From Mucilaginibacter sp. (GTDB lineage: Bacteria > Bacteroidota > Bacteroidia > Sphingobacteriales > Sphingobacteriaceae), in assembly GCF_025362475.1 (NCBI RefSeq), contig NZ_JANYGH010000075.1:1-39158 (forward strand): a DNA stretch of 39,158 nucleotides. Reading direction: 5' to 3'. The translations under genes and the position numbers were made by a program. The notes under the pieces were generated by a model that worked only from the letters and a program-made list of their open reading frames with translations, was not told the DNA's origin and did no database searches. Below are positions 8,029 through 16,339 of the stretch, piece after piece; position 1 is the stretch's first letter, and the number at the start of each line of letters is the position of its first letter.

Positions 8029-9267
8029 TTATTGTATTTTAACCGATGTTACTACATCATTCGCGTTTGGCGATAGGGTGGTGAAATTGGCGGTATTTGC
8101 CGTACGTATCCAAGAGGTACCGGTAAAATTATCGTTGCTGTACATGGTCACCGTCCACCCGGATGGCACCGTCATTGATGATGCCCAATCATTAACAAAG
8201 CCGTAAGCCTGCAACTGCGCCAGGGTATAATTGCCTTTAGGTATAGCAGCTGTTGCAGTGCCGGCATAGTTTGTATTCTGATAAAAATTAACTCCTGTAA
8301 TGGGTATGCCCGTGCTAAAAGTGGTAGCTTTACCATACAGCGCATTTGATACACTGGTTAAATAAGTATGCGAATCGGCATTCGGCAAGTTGTAATACAA
8401 GTAAATTCCATAGCTGTTATTTACAGTTTGTGTAGCCAGCGATGCCGCTGTTGATGAACTGGTACTTTGGATATCAATAGCCGCCGGCCCAAGGTTGCTT
8501 GCAGCAAGGCCGGGTACGTTTGGTACCGAGTAAGTGCCATAAATAGCATTCCAGCTGTAATCAACTTTTGAACCAACTGTTACGCCATTAAAACTTAAAC
8601 GTGATGCTGCTGGTCCGTAATAGTAAAATGATATGATTTTTGTAGGCATTAACTGGCGAAGCGCCGTTACCAGGTAAACAAACGAACTGGAATTGGGCTG
8701 GCCGGTTCCGTTGGTGCCATAATCAGCATACTCATCATCAAAGTCAATCCCATCAAGGCCGTAGGTTGTAACGGCGTTACTCAGCAGCTGCGCATAGGCT
8801 GTTGCCGAAGCCTGATCTGGAAAATTGCTGATACCGGCGCCCTGGTGGTTACCCAAAATGGATAACAGTACTTTAATACCTTTTGCCTGCAAGGGCTGTA
8901 TATACGTGGCTTTGTTGCTCAGTACATTGGTTACCTGTGTATTAAAAAATAGTTCGGCTTTTTGAGTTGTAGTGTTGAAGTTGATATTAGCTGCAAAAAT
9001 AATAGCAATATCAAACAATTGCTGGCCGGTTGAAAGGTAGTAATTACCCACGTTACGGATATCATTATTATTCACCTCCACATAACAAACGCCTTTTGGG
9101 CCAGTTACGCCAATAGCATTGGTACTGAGTTTTGATGTAGCGCTTGATTTGATTGATTCGGATGGAGCAGGGGCGCTTTCTTTTTTACAGGCCGCATTGA
9201 GTAGTAACAATAAGCCAAATGTGGCGGTTAGCGTTTTGTTCAGGTGTAAATTAAAATTTGTTCTCAT
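8029..9267 (-). CDS. GH18 endo-beta-N-acetylglucosaminidase-like lipoprotein with crystallin-like tail
   Basis: This is an exported 412-residue protein. A lipoprotein signal ends at Cys27 (LLNAAC), so it is probably anchored in the outer membrane. A Ser/Ala/Thr-rich linker leads to a GH18 barrel. LDGIDFDDEY at 171-180 supplies the DxxDxDxE catalytic motif with Glu179 as acid. The local sequence DGIDFDDEYADYG is close to EndoH/EndoF enzymes, which cut the GlcNAc-GlcNAc core of N-glycans. Residues about 325-412 resemble a beta/gamma-crystallin domain, with two Greek-key-like halves (VNFYQNTNYAG; VTMYSNDNFTG). It has no SusC/SusD partner nearby. Endo-type activity is inferred from the motif; chitinase activity is the main alternative. 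Confidence 0.85.
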   Translation of the reverse strand: MRTNFNLHLNKTLTATFGLLLLLNAACKKESAPAPSESIKSSATSKLSTNAIGVTGPKGVCYVEVNNNDIRNVGNYYLSTGQQLFDIAIIFAANINFNTTTQKAELFFNTQVTNVLSNKATYIQPLQAKGIKVLLSILGNHQGAGISNFPDQASATAYAQLLSNAVTTYGLDGIDFDDEYADYGTNGTGQPNSSSFVYLVTALRQLMPTKIISFYYYGPAASRLSFNGVTVGSKVDYSWNAIYGTYSVPNVPGLAASNLGPAAIDIQSTSSSTAASLATQTVNNSYGIYLYYNLPNADSHTYLTSVSNALYGKATTFSTGIPITGVNFYQNTNYAGTATAAIPKGNYTLAQLQAYGFVNDWASSMTVPSGWTVTMYSNDNFTGTSWIRTANTANFTTLSPNANDVVTSVKIQ

Positions 9268-9697
9268 GGTTTTTGGTTGGTTTTAATTTGGTGAATAAAA
9301 ATTTAGATGCTGGTTGAGCATGAAGCTGTTTCATAGGCATGTTTTTAATTGGTTGTTAACAGAGACGTATTTATAAAAGGAATTAAGCAGCGGCCATAGC
9401 GTGGTTATTGGCATAGCATTTTTGTATTTATTGAGTTTAGGTTGCCTGTACATATTTGGGAATATGTGCGGAATGAATTGGTTTGTAAAGGAATAGACAA
9501 TTATTTTGAACAAGTTGCCTACAGCGTTAATTATTATTTATTAAAAATAAATATTGATTAATATAAAATATAGTAATAGTTTAAAATAAAGACTGAGGCA
9601 ATCGTGTTTGTAACAAAACCAAGAGTTTTCATAAATCCGGCTTTACTGGGTTGCCCTTTTTGTTTTATTCAATTACTTTTAGGGATTAATAGATTTT
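9268..9697. other. AT-rich divergent intergenic region
   Basis: This region separates the divergently transcribed glycosidase and acyl hydrolase genes and must hold both promoters. It is very AT-rich around 9521-9590. Near matches to TAnnTTTG exist (for example CATATTTG and TTATTTTG) but none is exact with a -33 partner. Short open frames inside it have no support. Confidence 0.5.
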
Positions 9698-11563
9698 ATG
9701 AAAAAACTTCTCCTCATAACTTTAAGTGTTTTGCTGTCTGCATGCTGTCTGCAGGCACAGCCAAAAGGCCCGGATGCCGATTATATAAAGGCCAATTATA
9801 TTAAATACGAGTACCAGGTGCCCATGCGCGATGGTAAAAAACTGTTTACATCGGTATATGTGCCCAAAGATCAAACTAAAAAATATCCTATTATGATGGA
9901 TAGAACGCCCTATAGCGTTGCACCTTATGGGGTTGATCTGTATAAAGGCGGCCTGGGGCCGTCATCATTATTTGTGCATGATGGTTATATTTTTGTTTAT
10001 CAGGATGTGCGCGGCCGTTGGATGAGCGAAGGCATTTTTGAAGAGATGACACCCGAAAAGGAAGTACATAAAACCAAAAATGATGTTGACGAAGGAACTG
10101 ATACCTATGATACTATTGATTGGCTGTTAAAACATATCCCCAATAATACGGGTAAAGTTGGCGTTTGGGGTATCTCTTATCCCGGCTTTTATACTACAGC
10201 CGCGCTGCTAAGCCGTCACCCGGCATTGGTGGCTGCATCGCCGCAGGCCCCAATGGCCGATCTGTACCGTGATGACGCTTTTCATAACGGCGCGTTTATG
10301 CTTACTGCAAATTTTGGATTTTACCCCGGCTTTACCAACAGGCAGGACGATAAACCTACCCAGCGCCGTGGATCGAGGTTTGATGCCGGTACCGAGGATG
10401 GTTACGATTTTTTCCTGAGAATGGGCTCGGTGAAAAATACTAATGATAAATACTATAAGGATACCATCCGTTTATGGAACGAGATGTTGGATCACCCTAA
10501 TTATGATCAGCATTGGAAGGATAGAAATGTGCTTTATCACCTGCACGATATTAAAACAGCTGTACTGGTTACAGGTGGATGGTATGATGCCGAAGATTTG
10601 TATGGCGCAATCAATACTTACAAAACACTGGTTAAAGAAAATCCTAAAACGCCGGTTTACTTTACCATGGGCCCCTGGGTACATGGTGGCTGGTCACGTG
10701 GCGATGGCGACCATTTGGGCGATGTTAGCTTTGGCGGCCCAACTGGTCCGTTTTACCGCGAAAAAATTGAGTTCGCTTTCTTTAGCCATTATTTAAAAGG
10801 AACAGAGTTAAGCCTGGAACCCATATCAACTTTTGAAACAGGTATTAACCAGTGGAAAACCTATAAAACATGGCCGCCGAAAGAGGCTATCGACAAAAAT
10901 TTATACTTGATGCCAGGTGGCAAATTATCATTTGATGCTCCGGCTGCGGGCGAAGGCTTTGATGAATTTGTTTCGGACCCTAATAAGCCTGTTCCATTTA
11001 TCAACACTATTGATAACGACATGAAAAGGGAATACATGACAGGCGATCAGCGTTTTGCTTCACAACGTCCGGACGTGTTAACTTACGAAACTGATATACT
11101 GGACAAGGATATAACGCTTGCAGGCAATATATGGGCAAACCTTAAAGTGTCAACCACGGGTACTGATGCCGATTGGATAGTTAAGGTGATTGATGTATAT
11201 CCCGATTCAACAAAAAATAACAAGTTTACGGGTAAAGAAGTTTATTTATCCGGCTATCAGCAAATGGTGCGCAGTGAAGCTATGCGCGGCAAATTCCGTA
11301 ATGGCTTTGATAAGCCCGAGGCCTTTGTACCCGGCAAAGTTACACCGGTTAACTTCGAGCTACAGGATGTATTGCATACATTCAAAAAAGGTCACCGCTT
11401 GATGGTACAGGTTCAAAGCACTTGGTTCCCGCTTATTGACAGGAATACCCAGCAGTTTCAGGATATTATGAAAGCCAAAGATACCGACTTTAAAAAAGCT
11501 ACCCACAAGGTTTATACCTCCAAAGATGAGCCAAGCTTTTTAAAGGTTAGGGTGATGGAATAA
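9698..11563 (+). CDS. CocE/NonD-family acyl hydrolase (X-Pro dipeptidyl-peptidase S15-like), exported
   Basis: This 621-residue alpha/beta hydrolase belongs to the CocE/S15 family, which includes alpha-amino-acid ester hydrolases, cocaine esterase and glutaryl-acylase-like enzymes. The signal region MKKLLLITLSVLLSAC contains a possible lipobox (LSAC, Cys16). The nucleophile is Ser160 in GISYPG. Asp297 in GGWYDAED and His329 in GPWVHGG complete the expected triad. The C-terminal part (from about residue 460) matches the jelly-roll PepX_C domain. The presence of GPWVHGG and of the LP/N-type ester-hydrolase layout favours an amino-acid ester hydrolase or acylase over a true X-Pro peptidase. The substrate cannot be told from sequence. 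Confidence 0.87.
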   Translation: MKKLLLITLSVLLSACCLQAQPKGPDADYIKANYIKYEYQVPMRDGKKLFTSVYVPKDQTKKYPIMMDRTPYSVAPYGVDLYKGGLGPSSLFVHDGYIFVYQDVRGRWMSEGIFEEMTPEKEVHKTKNDVDEGTDTYDTIDWLLKHIPNNTGKVGVWGISYPGFYTTAALLSRHPALVAASPQAPMADLYRDDAFHNGAFMLTANFGFYPGFTNRQDDKPTQRRGSRFDAGTEDGYDFFLRMGSVKNTNDKYYKDTIRLWNEMLDHPNYDQHWKDRNVLYHLHDIKTAVLVTGGWYDAEDLYGAINTYKTLVKENPKTPVYFTMGPWVHGGWSRGDGDHLGDVSFGGPTGPFYREKIEFAFFSHYLKGTELSLEPISTFETGINQWKTYKTWPPKEAIDKNLYLMPGGKLSFDAPAAGEGFDEFVSDPNKPVPFINTIDNDMKREYMTGDQRFASQRPDVLTYETDILDKDITLAGNIWANLKVSTTGTDADWIVKVIDVYPDSTKNNKFTGKEVYLSGYQQMVRSEAMRGKFRNGFDKPEAFVPGKVTPVNFELQDVLHTFKKGHRLMVQVQSTWFPLIDRNTQQFQDIMKAKDTDFKKATHKVYTSKDEPSFLKVRVME

Positions 11564-11591
11564 TGACCACCAAATTTCACATCAGAAGTAG

Positions 11592-11777
11592 TTTTGTGTT
11601 CTCCTCACGAAACTACTTCTCGATAATAGGGAGAACTCAACCGAGGGCGATAATGTTCAGATCTCGGCAACAGATCCATCCAGCCATCAAATTAAAACAG
11701 CCATCGTAAAAATAGCAGGTGGATGCGCCTGTCATATCAGCAAAGTTTCCGGACCGGATACGGTGGTTTTTGATTAG
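11592..11777 (+). pseudogene. Remnant of a paralogue of the downstream Cys-rich lipoprotein
   Basis: The frame from 11592 to the stop at 11775-11777 reads FCVLLTKLLL, then DNRENSTEGDNVQIS, then KTAIVKIAGGCACH and KVSGPDTVVFD. The intact gene at 11850 ends with the matching STDGDDVKIS, KTATLKIAGGCGCH and KVSGPDKVVFD. An in-frame TAG at 11589-11591 and the absence of any signal peptide or start show that the 5' half is lost. The nearer 3' end is well conserved, including the CxC pair, so the loss appears fairly recent or the C-terminal end is conserved for another reason. It suggests a former tandem gene pair. Confidence 0.8.
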
Positions 11778-11849
11778 TCTGCCAGGCTAAATTCGGCTAT
11801 TGCTGTAGCGTTCGTGTTTTACTCACCGTAATATCATAAACCCATTACG

Positions 11850-12278
11850 ATGATGAAAAAAATTACATACCTGCTGTTACTTGTTACTTTCCTATCAGCG
11901 TGCAAAACCGATAAACAAAAAAACGGATGTGGCTTGCAAACTTGTACGGCCAATTATGCTTATTTAGGGATTAGGTTTATTGATAAGGAAAGTAAGCCCG
12001 TTTCGTTTTCAAATTTTACCGCTGTTAATTTACGTACCAACAAGTCCTTAACGCCGCTTCAATACCCGCCTAACATTAATATTGATTTTGTAGCCGGTTT
12101 TGTATTATTGGCTTCAGATGCCAACATCAAAGATTTTTCTACCGATGGGGATGATGTTAAAATTTCTGCAACAAATACGGCAACGAGTCAAACCAAAACA
12201 GCAACTTTAAAAATAGCAGGCGGTTGTGGCTGCCATGTAACCAAAGTTTCTGGTCCGGATAAGGTTGTGTTTGATTAA
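11850..12278 (+). CDS. Small Cys-rich lipoprotein of unknown function
   Basis: This 142-residue protein has a lipoprotein signal ending LSAC (Cys18 from the first Met), so it should be membrane-anchored in the envelope. The mature part has cysteines in GCG, TCT and near the end GGCGCH. Paired disulfides or metal binding are possible but not shown. Sequence between them (residues about 40-115) looks like a compact beta-rich domain. Two ATGs in a row (11850, 11853) are both possible starts. A partial paralogue lies directly upstream. I do not recognise a named family and assign no function. Confidence 0.75.
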   Translation: MMKKITYLLLLVTFLSACKTDKQKNGCGLQTCTANYAYLGIRFIDKESKPVSFSNFTAVNLRTNKSLTPLQYPPNINIDFVAGFVLLASDANIKDFSTDGDDVKISATNTATSQTKTATLKIAGGCGCHVTKVSGPDKVVFD

Positions 12279-12326
12279 GACAATCGAGCGCTTCCCGGGC
12301 ACAATTAATACATCTTTATAAAAGGT

Positions 12327-13637
12327 TTATAGTTTTGTTATAACCACAGGTATGTTGGCTTTTGCCTGGTAAAGTAGGTAGTCGCCTTTATTATCCGTCA
12401 TAAATTTAACGTCAATTTTTTTACTGTTCTGCATAACGCCCACTTTTCTCCATCCTGCAGGCAAATAAGTTTTAAGCGTAAGGGGGATATCATAAAAACG
12501 CTTATCCAGCGGGTGGCTAACTTTTATAGTCAATTTACCATTGACAACACCGGTGGTCAGGTTTGCGCTTTTTCGTTCGCGTATGTATTTGGTGACATCG
12601 GCAAAGGTGGCAATCCAAAGCTTGTCTTCGTGATTTTTGATGTAGGTGAAATATTCCGTAAGTTCTGTAGCAGGCAGGGCTTCCCAGCCAATTCCTTCTA
12701 CACCGTGATGAGTAAGCACCAGCCATGTATCGTGTCGGTTCATGGTAGTATCAACCCAGGCCTTCATCATTGGCAGTGGCGTTTTGGTGGTAGCACCGCG
12801 CTGGTATTGCACGTACTCTTTATCAGTATTGCCGGGTGTATCTTTGTTGCCGCGGCTTATTTCCTTTAGCCAGGGCTCGGGCATGCGGTTACGCAGGGCG
12901 GGATAAACCTTGCTTAGATAACTCACGGCGCGTTCATTTTCGGTTCCAAATGGGCCTTCGGCGCTAAAAGTATAACGCAGGCCCAGGTTGTGCAAAATAT
13001 CCAGCCTGCTTTTTTCCATCTCGTACATGATGTTTGGTTCATCAAGCGCGGCCAGGCGGGGATGGGTTATCATGTGGCTGGCAAACTCATGCCCCTGGGC
13101 GGCGAACTTTTTAATCTCGGGCCAGGTTGTACCGTTCGCATCATTATATTCGGTGTTATGTTCGATGCCGGGTTTAAAATCGCCATGGCGTACTTTGCTG
13201 TATAGATCGTCAATCACTTTATAAGCCGCTTCGGGCTTGTTATCATCAATTAATGAGCCGGCTTTGTAATGGTAATCCAGCGTGCCAACAAGCCCTAAAT
13301 AACCGGCCGCCGAAGCGCGTTCATAAAAATTGGTTTTATTGGTGGGTATAGTTGCTGTTTCTGAAATGATCTCTTTTACTGGTCGGCCAATAAACTTACC
13401 ATGATATTGCGAGCCGGGTATCTGCCCGGTAATAATAAAAAAAGTGCCTTTGATATTAAGCTTGTTCAGGATAGGGATCGCTATTTTAAATTGGTTGATA
13501 GAGCCATCATCCCAGGTAATGGAAACCGCGCCATTACGGCCGTACTGCCAGGGTGTTATCTCCGTTTTGCCCGGCTGTGCTTTTAAATAACTTGTAAATG
13601 CCAGCGAAACAATAAAAACGAGTAGTGACTTTTTCAT
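12327..13637 (-). CDS. Exported polysaccharide deacetylase (CE4, NodB-like)
   Basis: This 436-residue protein has a signal peptide ending near LKA (residue 20). Its NodB-like domain shows motif 1 as TWDDG (T41-D44, with Trp in place of the usual Phe), supplying the catalytic base and a metal ligand. Motif 2 is SHMITH, giving metal ligands His188 and His192. The late segment WLVLTHHGVEG fits motif 5. The distance between motifs 1 and 2 is about 140 residues, far longer than in typical chitin deacetylases, and indicates an inserted subdomain. It should remove N- or O-acetyl groups from a polysaccharide outside the cytoplasm. It ends against the convergent lipoprotein gene. The substrate is unknown. 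Confidence 0.82.
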   Translation of the reverse strand: MKKSLLVFIVSLAFTSYLKAQPGKTEITPWQYGRNGAVSITWDDGSINQFKIAIPILNKLNIKGTFFIITGQIPGSQYHGKFIGRPVKEIISETATIPTNKTNFYERASAAGYLGLVGTLDYHYKAGSLIDDNKPEAAYKVIDDLYSKVRHGDFKPGIEHNTEYNDANGTTWPEIKKFAAQGHEFASHMITHPRLAALDEPNIMYEMEKSRLDILHNLGLRYTFSAEGPFGTENERAVSYLSKVYPALRNRMPEPWLKEISRGNKDTPGNTDKEYVQYQRGATTKTPLPMMKAWVDTTMNRHDTWLVLTHHGVEGIGWEALPATELTEYFTYIKNHEDKLWIATFADVTKYIRERKSANLTTGVVNGKLTIKVSHPLDKRFYDIPLTLKTYLPAGWRKVGVMQNSKKIDVKFMTDNKGDYLLYQAKANIPVVITKL

Positions 13638-13726
13638 AACAATAGGTTTATGAGGCTAATATAATCAGAAGATAAAGGCTTTAGGGGCGTGTAACGAAAT
13701 AGTTATCCCATTGACTCAGGCTAATG

Positions 13727-13749
13727 TTATTTAAACTAATTCTAAATAA
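13727..13749. promoter_or_regulatory. Iron-box-like dyad before the siderophore receptor
   Basis: A 23-bp AT-rich dyad centred on 13738 has outer arms TTATTTA and TAAATAA that pair perfectly, with two mismatches inside. The right half ATTCTAAATAA resembles the half-site of Fur-type iron operators. It ends four bases before the -33 element of the promoter below. An iron-dependent regulator is inferred from placement and target, not proved. Confidence 0.45.
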
Positions 13750-13752
13750 AAC

Positions 13753-13782
13753 TTGCAGAAAAGAAATGTCTTCTTATTTTTG
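13753..13782 (+). promoter_or_regulatory. Near-consensus Bacteroidota promoter for the receptor gene
   Basis: TTG at 13753-13755 and TATTTTTG at 13775-13782 (exact TAnnTTTG) are 19 bases apart, the preferred spacing. Transcription would start about 13788, which rules out a TTG translation start at 13753 and supports the ATG at 13810, leaving a leader of about 20 bases. Confidence 0.7.
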
Positions 13783-13809
13783 CGCTTAATTAGACTTAAT
13801 ATAAATAGA

Positions 13810-16272
13810 ATGGCAAACAAATTACATAACTACCTGCAAAAATTCACACTCCTAGTTTTATTTGTTTTTATAAATATCCTCACTTTAAAGGCCGATGACG
13901 ATGGCAATAACGGTAAGATAAGCGGTTTTGTTAAAACCAACGATGGCAAACCGGCCTCTCTTGTTAATGTAGCCATAAAAGGGCTTAACAAAAGTACTGT
14001 TACCATTGATGACGGATCATTTACTTTCTTTAATATAAAACCAGGTACTTATACATTGGTGATTAGTTTTATAGGTACCAAAAGTGCCGAGCAGGCAGTT
14101 ACCGTTATTGCCAATCAAACTACCCGTGTAAGCATTACGCTGAACGAAAGCGCATCGCAGCTCGATGAGGTGATCATAGCATCCACAAAAACTATTAACC
14201 GTAAAACGCTAAGCGCAGGCAAGATGAACGTAGCACCTATGGATCTTCCGCAAAGTGCTATGGTTATCAGCAGTAACACACTTGTTCAGCAACAATCCAT
14301 TCGTTTAAGCGATGTGATCAGGAATGTTAATGGAGTTTACCTGTACACTGCACGCGGCAATACCCAGGAAACATTTGGCGCAAGGGGATATAATTTTTCA
14401 AGCACCAATATGTTCAAAAACGGGTTTCGTATTAACTCTGGCGTAGTACCGGAAGTGAGCTCTTTAGATCGTATTGAGGTTTTAAAAGGCAGCGCGGCTT
14501 TATTATACGGCAACGTAGCACCAGGTGGTATCTTAAATATGGTTACCAAAAAGCCATTGTTTGAACAAGGCGGCAAGGTATCTATGACTTATGGCAGCTA
14601 TGACCTGTATCGTCCTTCGTTTGATGTTTATGGTCCTATATCTTCTAAACTGGCGTACCGCGTGAATGGTACTTATGAAAAAGCAAATAGCTTCCGCGAT
14701 CATGTAAAATCCGAAAGGGAATATATCAATCCTTCGTTCCTGTATAAAGTAAGCGATAAAACAACCATCATTGTTGAAGGTGACTACCTGAATTATAATT
14801 TTACCCCCGATTTTGGTACCGGCCAAATTAATAACGTAATAGCCAATGTACCACGTAACCGTTACCTGGGCGCATCATGGTCAACCGGTAATACCAAGCA
14901 AAGTACAGCCACTGCTACTATAAATCACCAGATAAATAGCTTATGGCAAATAAGCGGAGGTATCAATTACCAGCACTTTAACAGGCAGTACCAAACAACA
15001 GAGCGTGTATTGCCAAATGCAACCGGCGATTGGGGCCGTACCCTTAACCGTGCAAAAACACTGGAAGATTATTATACTGGTCAGTTTAATGTTACCGGCC
15101 AGTTCAATACAGGTTCTATCAAACACAATATTTTAGTAGGGGTTGATGCGGATAGGTATAACAATACAGCTTACACCTATGTGGCTACGGTTAATAAGGT
15201 TTCGAGCTACTGGGATCAAGGTACTACTATAAAATCAGCTGTTTATGACACTATTAATATTTTTAATGTAGATAAATATAACCTGCGCACAGATAAGCCT
15301 GTGATGAATCCTTTTTATAGCATCCTAACAAAAACCAACCGTTTTGGCGCTTACTTTAATGACCTCATCAGTGTATCTGATAAAGTAAAAGTACTTGCGG
15401 GTATCCGTTGGTCATACCAGTATATTGCACCAACTGCGGTTACTAATTATTATTTACCGGCTTTGGCTGCGCCTGCATCAAGCAAAACAGATAAAGCATT
15501 TTCGCCAAGGGTTGGTATAGTGTATAAACCAATAAACAACACATCACTGTTTGCCAGTTACTCCAATTCTTTTATAACCAATACAGGTACAGATGTTAAC
15601 AACAATCCCCTGTCTCCATCATTGGTTGATCAGTTTGAGGCCGGCATAAAAAATGATTTCCTGAATGGTAATCTGGCGATAAATGTAACTGCATACCGTA
15701 TTATCAATAATAACCTTGCGCAAACAGCGCCATTTTTGGCCGATGGTACAACGGTAAACATCAATACCAATATTAAAGAGCTTGTTGGCCAAACCAAAAG
15801 TGATGGTGTGGAGCTTGATATTGCCGGGCACCCTGTTAAAGGTCTTGATCTGTTGGCCGGTTATAGCTATACCAACGCGCGTTATTCAAAAACTTCAACT
15901 TCTGTGGGCAGTAATATAGCAGGGCAACCGTTAATTAATGTGCCAAAGCATACCGCCAATGCCAGCGCATTTTATAATTTCTATAATGGAGATCTGCGTG
16001 GTTTTAAAGTGGGGGCTTCAGTGTATTATTTAGGTAACCGCATTGCAGGGAATGCTAATACAGTGGGGCAGTCACAAACTATATCAAGGCTGGTTAACGT
16101 ATCTGGCTTTACCACTGTTGATGCATCAGTAGGATATACTTATAAAAAGATCTCCATTATCGGTAAGGTATCTAATATCGGTAATGTGTTAAATTATAAC
16201 GTGCATGAAAATTACAGCATCAACCCAATTCCTCCGAGACAGTTTTTAACTACCCTGGCATATAGCTTTTAA
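13810..16272 (+). CDS. TonB-dependent siderophore receptor
   Basis: This outer-membrane receptor of 820 residues should import a ferric siderophore with energy from TonB. The signal peptide runs to about residue 28 (LTLKA). A carboxypeptidase-regulatory-like domain (about 35-113, starting GKISGFVKTNDGKPAS) is the usual Bacteroidota N-terminal addition. The plug follows (MDLPQSAMVISSNTL, then RIEVLKGSAALLYGNVAPGGILNMVTKKP), and the rest is the barrel, ending in Phe (AYSF). A longer frame begins at TTG 13753, but the promoter overlaps it, so I use ATG 13810. The PepSY gene downstream supports a siderophore role. It has no SusD partner, so polysaccharide import is unlikely. Confidence 0.9.
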   Translation: MANKLHNYLQKFTLLVLFVFINILTLKADDDGNNGKISGFVKTNDGKPASLVNVAIKGLNKSTVTIDDGSFTFFNIKPGTYTLVISFIGTKSAEQAVTVIANQTTRVSITLNESASQLDEVIIASTKTINRKTLSAGKMNVAPMDLPQSAMVISSNTLVQQQSIRLSDVIRNVNGVYLYTARGNTQETFGARGYNFSSTNMFKNGFRINSGVVPEVSSLDRIEVLKGSAALLYGNVAPGGILNMVTKKPLFEQGGKVSMTYGSYDLYRPSFDVYGPISSKLAYRVNGTYEKANSFRDHVKSEREYINPSFLYKVSDKTTIIVEGDYLNYNFTPDFGTGQINNVIANVPRNRYLGASWSTGNTKQSTATATINHQINSLWQISGGINYQHFNRQYQTTERVLPNATGDWGRTLNRAKTLEDYYTGQFNVTGQFNTGSIKHNILVGVDADRYNNTAYTYVATVNKVSSYWDQGTTIKSAVYDTINIFNVDKYNLRTDKPVMNPFYSILTKTNRFGAYFNDLISVSDKVKVLAGIRWSYQYIAPTAVTNYYLPALAAPASSKTDKAFSPRVGIVYKPINNTSLFASYSNSFITNTGTDVNNNPLSPSLVDQFEAGIKNDFLNGNLAINVTAYRIINNNLAQTAPFLADGTTVNINTNIKELVGQTKSDGVELDIAGHPVKGLDLLAGYSYTNARYSKTSTSVGSNIAGQPLINVPKHTANASAFYNFYNGDLRGFKVGASVYYLGNRIAGNANTVGQSQTISRLVNVSGFTTVDASVGYTYKKISIIGKVSNIGNVLNYNVHENYSINPIPPRQFLTTLAYSF

Positions 16273-16296
16273 TAAATTTGCAAAATAAATTTAAAG

Positions 16297-16326
16297 CCGG
16301 GATGTGCTTAGGCATACCCGGTTTTT
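16297..16326 (+). terminator. Hairpin between receptor and PepSY genes
   Basis: CCGGG (16297-16301) pairs with CCCGG (16317-16321), with ATG/CAT pairing further in, followed by TTTTT. It lies 13 bases before the next ATG, so it may act as a partial terminator that lowers expression of the second gene. Confidence 0.5.
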
Positions 16327-16339
16327 GTAATAAAAAATT

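Noticed and set aside
9604..9804. 66-codon open frame overlapping the acyl hydrolase start
   Set aside because: It runs out of frame into a well-supported gene and has no features of its own.
13753..13809. Upstream TTG start for the siderophore receptor
   Set aside because: The promoter elements at 13753 and 13775 overlap it, and the signal peptide begins properly at ATG 13810.
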